A stretch of DNA of 64,000 nucleotides from Pandoraea anapnoica (lineage in GTDB: Bacteria > Pseudomonadota > Gammaproteobacteria > Burkholderiales > Burkholderiaceae). The notes under the pieces are model-generated. The model had not been told where the DNA came from. It did no database searches and was given only the letters and a program-made list of their open reading frames with translations. Numbering within the stretch: the first letter of the stretch is position 1; the number at the start of each line of letters is the position of its first letter. Made by a program: the position numbers and the translations under genes. The stretch lies in assembly GCF_902459765.1 (NCBI RefSeq), contig NZ_CABPSP010000004.1:248001-312000 (forward strand). The letters are read 5' to 3'. Positions 39,178 to 48,563 of the stretch are shown piece after piece.

Positions 39178-40191
39178 ATGCATCGCCTGGCCGACATGAC
39201 CGAACACTCCCGCACGGACCGAGACCCTTTGCCGTCGTCACAATTCGCGCGTCAGATTCCGGCCGTCCTCCGCAAACTCCGAATCCGCGATCTCGAGACG
39301 CTTCGCTGGCTGGGCCGCACGCGCAGTTTCGCCCGTACGGCGGAAGCTGCCGCGATCACCCAGCCTGCATTGTCGAAGTGGTTGCGTGAGATCGAGGACG
39401 CGCTCGGCGTGTCGTTGTTCGAGCGCACCACCCGGCGCGTGACCCCGACCCCATACGGCGACGCACTGCTGGAACGCGCCGAGCGCATGCTGACCGATCT
39501 GGCAGGTGTCGCCCCCGCCATGCAGGCATTGCGAGACGGGCTTGCACAGCCGGTGAACGTGGGCATCCTGCCGGGCATGGCGAGCGTGCTCATGCCGCAA
39601 ACGCTCGCGCGACTGGAACGCACCGGGCCGTCGATTCGCATCAATCTGTTCGAGGACACGCTCGACCGTCTGCTGCCCCGCGCGCGCTGGCACGAGATCG
39701 ATCTGCTCGTCTGCCGACTGGACGAAACCGCCATGAACGCGGGCTTCGGCAGTGTGCCGCTGTATGACGACGACGTGCGGGTGTTCGGGGCGCGAAACCA
39801 TCCGCTCGCGTCGCACCCTTCGCCCGGCTGGCCCGATGTCGCGCGCTATCCATGGATCGTCCCGCCACCCGGCACCCCCATGCGGCGGGCCATCGATACC
39901 GAATTCGCCCATCATGGGCTGCCACTGCCGCGCGTGATCATGGAATCGGTCACGCTCATGACCAATGCGAGCGCAGCGCTGGCCATGCCGTGCCTCTTCC
40001 TCGCGTCGACGCTGGGCGTGGCGCGCTCACCGCTCGCTCCAGCACTTCATGACTTCGGGTTGCCGTTCTCCCACGTCGCACCGACCGTCGGCGTCCTCCA
40101 CGGGCACGCCCCGAGTGCCGCAACCCTCGCGCTCATCGAGGTGTTGCAGGACGTCTCGCGCACCCTCGCCACGCCCGCCCATCATGAATAA
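39178..40191 (+). CDS. LysR-family transcriptional regulator
   Basis: 337 residues. After a 35-residue N-terminal extension comes the LysR winged helix (LRIRDLETLRWLGRTRSFARTAEAAAITQPALSKWLREIEDALGVSLFERTTRRVTPTPYG). A periplasmic-binding-like effector domain follows (PVNVGILPGMASVLMPQTLARLE ... DLLVCRLDETAMNAGFGSVPLYDDDVRVFGARNHPLA). The start could also be ATG 39196; neither has a clear ribosome site. Its position divergent from the sulfatase suggests it controls sulfate-ester use. It is not MetR-like despite preceding metE. Confidence 0.87.
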   Translation: MHRLADMTEHSRTDRDPLPSSQFARQIPAVLRKLRIRDLETLRWLGRTRSFARTAEAAAITQPALSKWLREIEDALGVSLFERTTRRVTPTPYGDALLERAERMLTDLAGVAPAMQALRDGLAQPVNVGILPGMASVLMPQTLARLERTGPSIRINLFEDTLDRLLPRARWHEIDLLVCRLDETAMNAGFGSVPLYDDDVRVFGARNHPLASHPSPGWPDVARYPWIVPPPGTPMRRAIDTEFAHHGLPLPRVIMESVTLMTNASAALAMPCLFLASTLGVARSPLAPALHDFGLPFSHVAPTVGVLHGHAPSAATLALIEVLQDVSRTLATPAHHE

Positions 40192-40295
40192 AATTACCGT
40201 TACATAGAAATAAGACCATTTTCATTCATGGCTTGAAGTCTCTATGATCGATGTCACCGTTTCAATTCCTCCGGTGACAAGGGTCGATAGAGAAC

Positions 40296-42584
40296 ATGGT
40301 AAAGACACACAATCTGGGATTCCCGCGCGTTGGCGCGAAGCGCGAGCTGAAGTTCGGTCAGGAAGCGTACTGGAAGGGCCAATCGTCGCGCGACGAACTG
40401 AAGGCGCTCGGTGCTTCACTGCGTCTGCGTCATTGGCAGGATCAAGCGGCGCTGGATTTGGCCCCGGTCGGCGACTTTGCGTTCTACGATCAGGTGCTGG
40501 ACATGAGCTTCACGCTGGGCAATCTGCCCAAGCGCGTACAAGGCTTTCACGGCGACGTACTGGACAACTATTTCCGCGTGGCACGTGGCCGCTCGGCCCA
40601 GAGCGCTGACGATCACGCCGACTGTTGCGGCGGCGTCGCCGCTGGCGAGATGACGAAGTGGTTCGATACGAACTACCACTACATTGTCCCCGAGTTCACC
40701 GCTGACACGACCTTCGCGCTGGACGCTTCGCGTCTCGTCGATCAACTCATCGAAGCCCGCGCCGCCGGGGTCAAGGCCAAGCCGGTCATCGTCGGTCCGG
40801 TCACCTACCTCTGGCTCGGCAAATCGAAAGACGACAGCGACAAGCTGGCGCTACTACCGCGCCTGTTGCCGGTCTACGTGAAGCTGCTGGAAACGCTCGC
40901 CGCACAAGGCGTGGAATGGGTGCAGATCGACGAGCCGGTCCTCGTCACCGAACTGGAGGCCGAATGGCGGACAGCCTTCGAAACCGCGTACGCCGCGCTT
41001 GCCCCCGCACCGGTCAAACGTCTGCTTGCCACGTACTTCGGTGAGCTGCAAGAGAACCTGCCGCTGGCGTGCCGCCTACCCGTCGAGGGTCTGCACATCG
41101 ACGCCGTGAACGCGCAAAGCGAAGTCGCCAAGGTCATCGCTGCACTACCCGCGGACAAGGTCGTGTCGGTGGGGGTGGTCAACGGCCGCAACATCTGGAA
41201 GGCGGATCTGGCGGCCGTGCTGGACTGGCTGGAGCCAATGGCGAAACGACTGCGTGAGCGTCTGTGGATCGCGCCGTCGTGCTCGCTGCTGCACGTGCCG
41301 GTCGATCTGGAGAGCGAACAGAAGCTCGACGCCGAGATCCGGTCGTGGCTCGCCTTCGCCAAACAGAAGCTCGCTGAAGTGACGGTGCTGGCTCGCGCCA
41401 TTAATGAAGGGCGTGACGCCGTGGCCGCCGAGCTGCGCGCCAATGCCGCCGCCATCGCCAGCCGCCGTGCGTCGCCGCGCGTGCACAACCCGGCCGTCAA
41501 GGCAGCGGTTGAACGGATCGAAGTCACCCTGGGCCGTCGCAAGCGTCCGTACGCCGAGCGGGCACCGAAGCAGGCCGCGCGACTAAACCTGCCGCTCTAC
41601 CCGACCACGACCATCGGCTCGTTCCCGCAAACGACCGAGATCCGCAACGCCCGCAGCCAGTACAAAGCAGGCGAGCTGGATCAGGCGGGTTACGTCGCGG
41701 CCATGAAAAAGGAAATCGAGCGCAGCGTACGTGAGCAGGAAGCGTTGGGGCTGGATGTACTGGTGCACGGCGAAGCCGAACGCAACGATATGGTCGAGTA
41801 CTTCGGCGAGCAACTCGAGGGCTACGCGTTCAGCCAGTTCGGCTGGGTGCAATCGTATGGCTCACGCTGCGTGAAACCGCCGATCATGTTCGGCGACATC
41901 AGCCGTCCGAAGGCCATGACGGTCGAGTGGATCAAGTACGCGCAGTCCCTGACCAGCAAGCCGATGAAGGGCATGCTGACTGGCCCCGTCACGATCCTGA
42001 ACTGGTCGTTCGTGCGCGACGATCAGCCACGCTCGGTCTCGTGCTTCCAGCTCGCGCTCGCAATCCGCGAGGAAGTACTGGATCTGGAGCGTGCCGGTGT
42101 GTGCGTGATCCAGATCGACGAAGCGGCGCTGCGCGAAGGGCTGCCGCTGCGCCGTTCGCAATGGGCGACCTATCTGTACTGGGCGGTCGAGTCGTTCCGC
42201 ATCACGGCGAACGGTGTGCAGGACGACACGCAGATCCATACGCACATGTGCTATTCGGAGTTCAACGACATCATCGCGGCCATCGCCGAAATGGATGCCG
42301 ACGTGATCACCATCGAGACCTCACGCTCGGATATGGAACTTCTCGATGCATTCGACTCGTTCCAGTACCCGAACGAGATCGGACCGGGCGTGTACGACAT
42401 TCACTCGCCCAACATCCCGACGCAGGACCATATGGTCTCGCTCATGAAGAAGGCCGCCGAGCGCATTCCGGCGCAACGTCTGTGGGTCAACCCCGACTGC
42501 GGACTGAAGACGCGTCAGTGGGCGGAAGTCATTCCAGCGCTGCGAAACATGGTCGCGGCCGCGAAGACGCTTCGCGTCCTGTAG
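40296..42584 (+). CDS. metE: Cobalamin-independent methionine synthase
   Basis: 762 residues. Transfers the methyl group of 5-methyl-tetrahydropteroyltriglutamate to homocysteine. The N-terminal half begins [17 protein letters not shown]; the C-terminal catalytic barrel has the zinc ligands in HTHMCYSEF (His650 and Cys652) and NPDCGLKTR, plus [11 protein letters not shown] and the DIHSPNIP loop. The central part and length are normal for the family. Only about 104 bases separate it from the LysR gene, and I see no cobalamin or SAM riboswitch in them. A good terminator follows. Confidence 0.95.
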   Translation: MVKTHNLGFPRVGAKRELKFGQEAYWKGQSSRDELKALGASLRLRHWQDQAALDLAPVGDFAFYDQVLDMSFTLGNLPKRVQGFHGDVLDNYFRVARGRSAQSADDHADCCGGVAAGEMTKWFDTNYHYIVPEFTADTTFALDASRLVDQLIEARAAGVKAKPVIVGPVTYLWLGKSKDDSDKLALLPRLLPVYVKLLETLAAQGVEWVQIDEPVLVTELEAEWRTAFETAYAALAPAPVKRLLATYFGELQENLPLACRLPVEGLHIDAVNAQSEVAKVIAALPADKVVSVGVVNGRNIWKADLAAVLDWLEPMAKRLRERLWIAPSCSLLHVPVDLESEQKLDAEIRSWLAFAKQKLAEVTVLARAINEGRDAVAAELRANAAAIASRRASPRVHNPAVKAAVERIEVTLGRRKRPYAERAPKQAARLNLPLYPTTTIGSFPQTTEIRNARSQYKAGELDQAGYVAAMKKEIERSVREQEALGLDVLVHGEAERNDMVEYFGEQLEGYAFSQFGWVQSYGSRCVKPPIMFGDISRPKAMTVEWIKYAQSLTSKPMKGMLTGPVTILNWSFVRDDQPRSVSCFQLALAIREEVLDLERAGVCVIQIDEAALREGLPLRRSQWATYLYWAVESFRITANGVQDDTQIHTHMCYSEFNDIIAAIAEMDADVITIETSRSDMELLDAFDSFQYPNEIGPGVYDIHSPNIPTQDHMVSLMKKAAERIPAQRLWVNPDCGLKTRQWAEVIPALRNMVAAAKTLRVL

Positions 42585-42645
42585 GTCCTACTCGCTGCGC
42601 GCATTCCGACGGATTCGCACACTAGGAAAATGCCTCAAATGAACG

Positions 42646-42670
42646 GGCCGACGAAATGTCGGCCTGTTTG
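42646..42670 (+). terminator. Intrinsic terminator after metE
   Basis: GGCCGAC (42646-42652), loop GAAAT, GTCGGCC (42658-42664), then TGTTTG. Seven-pair stem with a short T-rich tail, 60 bases past the metE stop. Confidence 0.7.
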
Positions 42671-42783
42671 CATTGGGGCACCGAAACGGGCTCAGCAATC
42701 ATGTCACTTGAAGAATCGTCGCTAAGTCATTGATTGCTGAAGTGTTTGCATGGCATAGTCGCACGAACGCACACGCGTACGAG

Positions 42784-42799
42784 CTAAGTTTCTCCTAAG
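42784..42799. promoter_or_regulatory. CTAAG direct repeat with 11-base period, PmrA-like box
   Basis: CTAAGTTT occurs at 42784 and again at 42795. PmrA sites are two CTTAAG-like half-sites with the same 11-base period. Lying about 100 bases before the response regulator start, it suggests autoregulation. Confidence 0.5.
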
Positions 42800-42894
42800 T
42801 TTCGCGCGCTATCGTGCGCCCGTGCCATCCATCCGTGGATGGCACGGATTAGGCGTAGGCTGATCTCAGCACGCCAGAATGCGTACGGAAACCC

Positions 42895-43554
42895 ATGCGG
42901 ATATTGCTAGTAGAAGACGACGCCATGATCGGTGAGGCCATGATGCAGGCGCTCAAGGACGCCTCGTACGCCGCCGATTGGTGTCGCGACGGCGACGCCG
43001 CGCTCGCCGCCCTCGCCGCTCATGCGTACGACCTCATGCTGCTCGACCTCGGCCTTCCCGGTCGGGACGGCTGGGACGTGCTGCGCGCCCATCGCGGCGC
43101 TGGCGGGCGCACGCCGATCATCGTCGTCACCGCCCGCGATGGCGCAGAAGACATTATTCAGGGCCTCGATCTGGGGGCGGACGACTTCGTCGTAAAACCC
43201 TTCGAAGTGGGTGAACTACTCGCCAGAATGCGTGCGGTCATCCGACGTCACGCGGGCGTGGCCGTGCCGGTGCTGACCAACGGCGCGCTCGCGCTCGATC
43301 CGGCAACGCATCAAGCGACTTACGGCGAGAACAGTTGCGTTCTGTCCGCGCGCGAATACGCGCTGCTCCACGCACTGATGCTGCGCCCCGGCACGATCCT
43401 CTCGCGGGACGCGCTCGAACATCGCCTGTACGGCTGGGGCGAAGAAATCGAGAGCAACATGATCGACTTCCTGATCCATTCGATTCGCAAGAAGCTCGGC
43501 GCCGACGTCATTCGCAACATCCGCGGCGCGGGATGGTTGGTGCCCAAGGCATGA
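42895..43554 (+). CDS. OmpR-family response regulator, PmrA/QseB-like
   Basis: 219 residues. The receiver domain starts MRILLVEDDAMIGEAM, with phospho-acceptor Asp51 (LMLLDLGLPGRDGWDVL), VTARDGAEDIIQGLDLGADDFVVKPF and Lys of KPF. The C-terminal winged helix reads LSAREYALLHALMLRPGTILSRDALEHRLYGWGEEIESNMIDFLIHSIRKKLG. The YGW...SN.ID.LI..LRKKL pattern is that of the PmrA/QseB/TctD branch. It is ATGA-coupled to the sensor kinase and followed by an ArnT-like transferase, so control of lipid A modification in response to cations or cationic peptides is likely. Confidence 0.88.
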   Translation: MRILLVEDDAMIGEAMMQALKDASYAADWCRDGDAALAALAAHAYDLMLLDLGLPGRDGWDVLRAHRGAGGRTPIIVVTARDGAEDIIQGLDLGADDFVVKPFEVGELLARMRAVIRRHAGVAVPVLTNGALALDPATHQATYGENSCVLSAREYALLHALMLRPGTILSRDALEHRLYGWGEEIESNMIDFLIHSIRKKLGADVIRNIRGAGWLVPKA

Positions 43555-44963
43555 TGCGTTCGTTGCAGTCACGGCTCGTCGTCACGCTCTCGGCCTGTGC
43601 GCTGGGACTGGCCATCGTCGCAGGCTTCGTCTCGTACGGTGCGGCCTTTCGCGAAGCCTATCGGTTTCAGGACGACCAACTGCTGCAACTCGCCGCGCTC
43701 GTTGACACGCGCAATCTGGCCGAGGCAGATTCGGCCATGCACGGCCTGCCGATTCAGGATCACGACTACCGTCTGAGCGTCCAGCGCCTTGGCGGCACCT
43801 TTCCCGTGACGCTGTCCGACGGTTTCCACACCGTCAACACCGGCGACCATACCTGGCGGGCCTTCGTGCGCACCATCGAGCCGAACCTACGCATTGTCGT
43901 GGCGCAGCCGACGGAAGGCCGTAACGAGATCGCGCGCAATAGCGGACTTCGCACCGCAATGCCCTTCGTCGGGTTCCTGCCGCTGCTCATCGCCGCCATC
44001 GTATTGACGGTGCGCCGCGCATGGCGGCCTGTGCAACAACTGGCCGCCGAAGTCGACAAGCGCCGCGATACCGATCTACGCGGTCTCGACACGCAAGGCG
44101 CCCCCACAGAAATCGAGCCGTTTATCGTGTCGATCAACCGTCTGCTGGCGCGCCTGGCCAAGGCGCTCGACGAGCAACGCCGCTTCGTGGCGGACGCCGC
44201 GCACGAACTTCGCTCGCCGGTCACTGCGCTGGTGATTCAGTCCGAAAACCTTGACCGTGCACTCGCACCGGCCGCCCTCGATGCCGAAACGCGTCACCGG
44301 CTGGCCAAGCTCAAGAGTGGCCTGCATCGCACACGCACGCTGATCGAACAGTTGCTGACGCTGGCCCGCGCCCAGAGCGCGCCGACCGTTCCGGCCAATC
44401 CCCTGACGTTGCTCCCTGCGGTGCACGAAGCGCTCGAAGATGTGTTCGTTCTGGCCGATCGCAAGCAGATCATGCTCGATCTGTCGGACGCATCGACCGG
44501 TGTGCCGGGCCGCTCCGGCCTGCCCGGCCTACGTGTTGCAGGGTCGAAGCGCGACATCGTCACATTGCTGAGCAATATTGTCGGCAACGCCGTGCGCTAT
44601 ACGCCCGCCGGTGGCACGGTCTCCGTGCAGTTGTCGGCCAAGGGAGCCTACGTCCTGATCGACGTGATCGACTCAGGCCCCGGAATCGATGTCGACAAGC
44701 GCGAACGCGTGTTCGACGCGTTTTACCGCGCCACCGATCACCGCGAACCTCGCGAACACGGTGGCGACGGGACCGGGCTGGGGCTGGCGATCGTGCGTGC
44801 CATCGTCGACCGCCTCGGCGGGCAAGTGCAATTGACAGATGCGAGTCTGGCGCCTCCGCGCGGGCTGCATGTGCGGGTGACGCTGCCGAATCCCGATGTC
44901 GCCGATTCACCCGATGCGCCTGATGCGCAGTCCAGCGGGCTCGGCCAGCCGCGTCAGTCCTGA
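43551..44963 (+). CDS. Sensor histidine kinase, PmrB/QseC-like
   Basis: 470 residues. TM1 (LVVTLSACALGLAIVAGFVSYG), a periplasmic sensor of about 110 residues, TM2 (FVGFLPLLIAAIVLTV), HAMP, then the dimerisation helix with H-box FVADAAHELRSPVTAL (His218) and the ATPase domain: N box LLSNIVGNAVRYTP, DSGPGID and GDGTGLGLAIV. The sensor lacks the acidic ExxE iron-binding motif of enteric PmrB, so the signal is open. ATG 43551 overlaps the regulator stop. Confidence 0.88.
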   Translation: MMRSLQSRLVVTLSACALGLAIVAGFVSYGAAFREAYRFQDDQLLQLAALVDTRNLAEADSAMHGLPIQDHDYRLSVQRLGGTFPVTLSDGFHTVNTGDHTWRAFVRTIEPNLRIVVAQPTEGRNEIARNSGLRTAMPFVGFLPLLIAAIVLTVRRAWRPVQQLAAEVDKRRDTDLRGLDTQGAPTEIEPFIVSINRLLARLAKALDEQRRFVADAAHELRSPVTALVIQSENLDRALAPAALDAETRHRLAKLKSGLHRTRTLIEQLLTLARAQSAPTVPANPLTLLPAVHEALEDVFVLADRKQIMLDLSDASTGVPGRSGLPGLRVAGSKRDIVTLLSNIVGNAVRYTPAGGTVSVQLSAKGAYVLIDVIDSGPGIDVDKRERVFDAFYRATDHREPREHGGDGTGLGLAIVRAIVDRLGGQVQLTDASLAPPRGLHVRVTLPNPDVADSPDAPDAQSSGLGQPRQS

Positions 44964-45016
44964 AGCGAACACTCAACGACCTCAATTTCATCCTCAAGAC
45001 CGGAAGCCTCGTATTC

Positions 45017-46750
45017 ATGTCTACACGTCCTCAACGTGACGCCGGGTTAGAGCCCTGGCCGATTTCCCCCACCGCCCTGCTCTGGCTGATCGCCATGTTC
45101 GCGCTGGTCTGGTTCGGTGTTCTGAACCTGAGACACCTGATTCCCAGCGACGAAGGCCGCTATGCAGAGATGGCGCGCGAAATGCTGGCCACCGGCGACT
45201 GGGTCACGCCGCGTTACAACGGCTATCTGTACTTCGAGAAGCCGCCGCTCCAGACCTGGATGAACGCCCTCACGTTCATGATCTTCGGGCTGGGCGACTG
45301 GCAGGCGCGCCTGTGGACGGCGCTGACCGGGTTCGGCGGCGTGCTGCTCGTGGGTTACACCGGCCGTCGCGTATTCAGCGCCCGCGCAGGTCTGTTCGCC
45401 GCGCTGGCACTGGCAAGCGCCCCGCTGTGGAGCCTGCTCGGCCACTTCAATGTGCTGGACATGGGCCTGTCGTTCATGATGACGCTGGTCCTGTGCGCGC
45501 TGCTGCTGGCACAACGGCCGGGTCTCACCCACACGCAAACCCGCAACTGGATGTGGCTGTGCTGGGCGGCGATGGGCCTGTCGATTCTGAGCAAGGGGCT
45601 GATCGGTGTGGTCCTGCCGGGAGCTGTGCTCGTCATCTACACGCTGATCGCGCGTGACTGGGCCTTGTGGAAGCGTCTGCACATCGTGAGCGGCCTGATC
45701 GTGATGCTGGCCATCACGGTGCCGTGGTTTGCAGCGGTGATGTCGCGAAACCCGTCCTTCTTCGATTTCTTCTTCATCAACGAGCACTTCAACCGCTTCC
45801 TGAAGCCGGACCACCATCGTCCGGGCGCGCTCTGGTACTTCGTGCCCGTGCTGCTGATCGGTTTCCTGCCGTGGCTCTCGACGATTCCGCGCGCCATCGC
45901 CGGTTCGCGTGCCGTGCCGCGTCAGGCGAACGGTTTCCGTCCGGTGCTGATGATCACCGTGTGGGCCGTCTTCATCTTCTGCTTCTTCTCGATGTCGCAC
46001 TCGAAGCTCATTTCGTATGTGCTGCCGATCGTGCCAGCCATCGCGATGCTGTTCGGCCTGGGCCTGGCCACCATGACACGTGAGTCGCTGCGCAAGCACC
46101 TCATCGTGTCCGTCGTGCTGTTTGTCGCGACGATCGTCACGTGTCTGGTGTTCCTGTCGCATCACTCGGACAGCCGTAACCCGGTGGAGGCGTACCGCAC
46201 GTTCTCGTACTACCTGTATGCGGCGAGCGCCGTCGGCCTGATCGGTATCGGCATCACCCGCTGGCTGAGTACCCGCAGCACCAGGCAGGCACTCATCGCG
46301 TTTGCGGGCACGTGGCTGGCCTTCGTGATGATTGGCGGCTCGGGGCACGAAGCGTTCGGTCGCGGAAGTTCGGGAATCGATCTGGTACCGGCGGTGCGTG
46401 CGGAGATGGATCGTCTGGGGCCGGACACGCCGTTCTACTCGGTCGGCACGCTCGACCACACCATGCCGTACTACCTGCGTCAGCCGATGATCATGGTCGC
46501 CGTGCAGGACGAGCTGGAGTTCGGCATCTCGCAGGCCCCGGACAGTTGGGTGCCGACGCTTGAGAAGTTCGTGGACGTCTGGATGGAAGACCGCAAGGCG
46601 CTCGCGCTGGTCGATCCGGACAAGTTCGCCGTGCTGGAGACGCTCGGTTTGCCGATGAAGGTCATCGCCCGCGATAACCGCCGGGTGATTATCGAGAAGC
46701 CAATGACGGCAAAGGCACCTGCGCCCGCGTCAGCGCCCGCTGCGAACTGA
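45017..46750 (+). CDS. arnT: ArnT-like glycosyltransferase (lipid A aminoarabinose transferase family)
   Basis: 577 residues with about 12 transmembrane helices of the GT-C/GT83 fold. The key N-terminal loop reads RHLIPSDEGRYAEMAREMLATGDWVTPRYNGYLYFEKPPLQTW, with the SDE(G/A)RYAE and EKPPL motifs of ArnT. It moves 4-amino-4-deoxy-L-arabinose (or a related sugar) from undecaprenyl phosphate to lipid A on the periplasmic side, lowering binding of polymyxin and other cationic peptides. The rest of the arn pathway is not in this window. It follows the two-component system by 53 bases with no terminator between. Confidence 0.85.
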   Translation: MSTRPQRDAGLEPWPISPTALLWLIAMFALVWFGVLNLRHLIPSDEGRYAEMAREMLATGDWVTPRYNGYLYFEKPPLQTWMNALTFMIFGLGDWQARLWTALTGFGGVLLVGYTGRRVFSARAGLFAALALASAPLWSLLGHFNVLDMGLSFMMTLVLCALLLAQRPGLTHTQTRNWMWLCWAAMGLSILSKGLIGVVLPGAVLVIYTLIARDWALWKRLHIVSGLIVMLAITVPWFAAVMSRNPSFFDFFFINEHFNRFLKPDHHRPGALWYFVPVLLIGFLPWLSTIPRAIAGSRAVPRQANGFRPVLMITVWAVFIFCFFSMSHSKLISYVLPIVPAIAMLFGLGLATMTRESLRKHLIVSVVLFVATIVTCLVFLSHHSDSRNPVEAYRTFSYYLYAASAVGLIGIGITRWLSTRSTRQALIAFAGTWLAFVMIGGSGHEAFGRGSSGIDLVPAVRAEMDRLGPDTPFYSVGTLDHTMPYYLRQPMIMVAVQDELEFGISQAPDSWVPTLEKFVDVWMEDRKALALVDPDKFAVLETLGLPMKVIARDNRRVIIEKPMTAKAPAPASAPAAN

Positions 46751-46788
46751 CGCGCTGCAAAAGGGGTATTAACCGCGAACGACCTCAC

Positions 46789-46815
46789 CGGCCGGACACA
46801 TCTCCGGCCGCTTCT
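46789..46815 (+). terminator. Probable terminator after arnT
   Basis: CGGCCGG (46789-46795) and CCGGCCG (46804-46810) form a seven-pair stem, followed by CTTCTATTTG. The T-run is weak. Confidence 0.5.
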
Positions 46816-46840
46816 ATTTGCGCGACGCGAATTGAAGGTG

Positions 46841-46904
46841 ACACCTCCCCCTGTCAACCCTGACAGTTGTTGCGCGCGAAATCGGCGTGTCACATTGGTA
46901 GCGA
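46841..46904. promoter_or_regulatory. 64-bp conserved upstream element, copy 1, with lux-box-like palindrome
   Basis: Aligns without gaps to 50303-50366 at about 49 of 64 positions; similarity stops sharply on the downstream side. The core is CTGTCAACCCTGACAG (46851-46866), a CTG-N10-CAG palindrome. A conserved GGCGTG...A.ATTGG block follows at 46884-46898. It lies 137 bases before the start codon of the Ig-like gene. Confidence 0.65.
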
Positions 46905-46987
46905 AACGCTGACGACTTATGAGAAGCGCCTGGGTTACGGTTCGTTCGTCGGCAGCGATTCTCTCCCTGGCTTTCATGGAGTCACAG

Positions 46988-48544
46988 ATGAACGCGCGCG
47001 AAGATTTCCCCCCTGGTGCTGGTGCTTCAGCTTCGTCCGCCGACGCAGCCGCACCGCGATTTCTCGATCCTCCGTCCGTATTGCAAGCCGATCCACCTTT
47101 CCTCGACCCAGCCGATACCACGCCGGGCGGTGCGACTGTCGAGGTGCCGGTTTATTGGGACCAAGCCGCGGGCGATATGGTCCGCATCAACTGGCAAGGC
47201 ATCGATGCCGACGGCAACCCGCGTAGCTACAACGATGAGCAATGGCTGTCCGGCAGCGGTGTCGGAAAACCAATGTATTTCACTGTGCCGCAGGTAAACG
47301 TTGAGTTGCTCGCAGGTGGCACGGTCACGCTCACCTATACCGTCACCTACTTCTCCGGCTTGCCCGTGCAGACCTCCTACATGCTGGAGCTGAGCGTTGT
47401 CGCGAAAGACGAAGTCGATCCGAATCTGCCGTTGCCCCTCGTCGATCGCGTCGCGAACGGCAAACTCGATCCCGATGCCGACCCCGGCGGTACGGTTGCG
47501 CGTATCCCGTCGGACGTTACACGCGCAAACGACATAGTGCACATCGTGTGGACTGGCACCTCCAGTTTCACCGACTGGATTCCGATCAGCGCCGCAATGG
47601 CGGGAATGGAAGTCCCGTTCCAAATCGCGCGTAATCTGATCGAAGAAAATCGAAACGGTCTCGTTTCGGTGCGCTATGAAATCGAGCGCAACAACAGACG
47701 ACTGGCATCAAGAAATCTAATTTTTGTCGTTGGCGAGCTTCAGAATCTGCCCACACCGAAGCTCAAGGACATCGAGGGTGACGAGTTGGATCTCGATGAC
47801 GTCGAGAATGGCGGTGTAGTACAGGTGGTGCCGCCGTGGCCGTTCATCGCCGAAGGACAGCGTTTCTGGCTTGACCTTGAAGGTACCGACGAAGATGGAA
47901 CGCCTCGCAAATTGCGTCAGGCCAACGGGGTGGTGGTCAATCCACAGCACGTCCAAATCGGTCTGACGAACCGACAGGTACCGGCGAGCTTCTTCGCGTC
48001 GCTGGGCGACGGTACCGAGCTACGCATCATTTTCAAGGTGACGTTCGACCACTCCCTGGATGAGGCCAACGCCATAACGTTTCCTGAACGCACCTTCAGG
48101 ATCATTTCAGCGCCGGATACTTTCACAGAAGACTTCGAAACGGCTCCGCTTGGCATCATTCCCGTCGGAACGTCATTGGAGCTACAGCGGATGACCCTCA
48201 CTGCAGTCTCTGCATCTGCAGCTATCGGCGCAAACGGCAGCGCTTATGCGCCGCAAATTGGGATGCAGTACGTCGGCCTTAGCAGGAACGCAACCGTCCG
48301 GATGGAACTGAAGACGCCGATGCGGACTGTCAGATTCGGCATTGCAGATTCAGATCGAATCCCCAGCCACGTCCGATATCTGGACAAAGACTCAGTCCTG
48401 ATACATTCGCACGCAACGCCGTCATACGGCTCAGCAGACCGTGTCTGGTCACAATATACGGCGCAGCAACCCAATATCAAGTACATCGAAATTACGGATG
48501 GCGGCGGCGACTCTTTCATCGATAACTTCACCTTCACGAGATAG
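46988..48544 (+). CDS. Ig-like multidomain protein, short paralogue
   Basis: 518 residues, family not recognised by name. No signal peptide is visible after MNAREDFPPG. Three beta-rich Ig-like units follow the same plan: FLDPADTTPGGATVEVPVY...GDMVRINW (about 30-135), LPLVDRVANGKLDPDADPGGTVARIP...VHIVWTG (about 140-245) and PTPKLKDIEGDELDLDDVENGGVVQVVPPWPFIAEGQRFWLDLEG (about 250-370). The C-terminal 140 residues (TEDFETAPLG ... TVRFGIADSD ... IKYIEITDGGGDSFIDNFTFT) look like a jelly-roll lectin-type domain. Start ATG 46988 follows GGAG and matches the paralogue's MNAR start. It resembles repeat units of bacterial adhesins. Flanked by the hipBA pair and the longer paralogue at 50494. Confidence 0.75.
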   Translation: MNAREDFPPGAGASASSADAAAPRFLDPPSVLQADPPFLDPADTTPGGATVEVPVYWDQAAGDMVRINWQGIDADGNPRSYNDEQWLSGSGVGKPMYFTVPQVNVELLAGGTVTLTYTVTYFSGLPVQTSYMLELSVVAKDEVDPNLPLPLVDRVANGKLDPDADPGGTVARIPSDVTRANDIVHIVWTGTSSFTDWIPISAAMAGMEVPFQIARNLIEENRNGLVSVRYEIERNNRRLASRNLIFVVGELQNLPTPKLKDIEGDELDLDDVENGGVVQVVPPWPFIAEGQRFWLDLEGTDEDGTPRKLRQANGVVVNPQHVQIGLTNRQVPASFFASLGDGTELRIIFKVTFDHSLDEANAITFPERTFRIISAPDTFTEDFETAPLGIIPVGTSLELQRMTLTAVSASAAIGANGSAYAPQIGMQYVGLSRNATVRMELKTPMRTVRFGIADSDRIPSHVRYLDKDSVLIHSHATPSYGSADRVWSQYTAQQPNIKYIEITDGGGDSFIDNFTFTR

Positions 48545-48563
48545 AGTCAGCTTTCCACCCAAA

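Larger units (their letters stand above)
42585..42894. promoter_or_regulatory. Region between metE and the PmrAB-like operon
   Basis: 310 bases without a gene. It contains the metE terminator (42646-42670) and the CTAAG direct repeats at 42784-42799 upstream of the response regulator. A third lone CTAAG is at 42722-42726. Confidence 0.6.

Noticed and set aside
39178-40191. LysR gene as MetR, regulator of metE
   Set aside because: It does not show MetR-like sequence, is divergent from the sulfatase, and no TGAA-N5-TTCA site is clear before metE.
40192-40295. Possible riboswitch before metE
   Set aside because: Only about 104 bases are available, and I see neither a cobalamin nor a SAM riboswitch core.
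45047-46459. Minus-strand frame of 470 codons opposite arnT
   Set aside because: Antisense shadow, rich in Gln/His/Arg, no recognisable fold.
46880-46904. Sigma-54 promoter in the conserved 64-bp element
   Set aside because: GG is present, but the GC required ten bases later is missing in both copies (TG instead).
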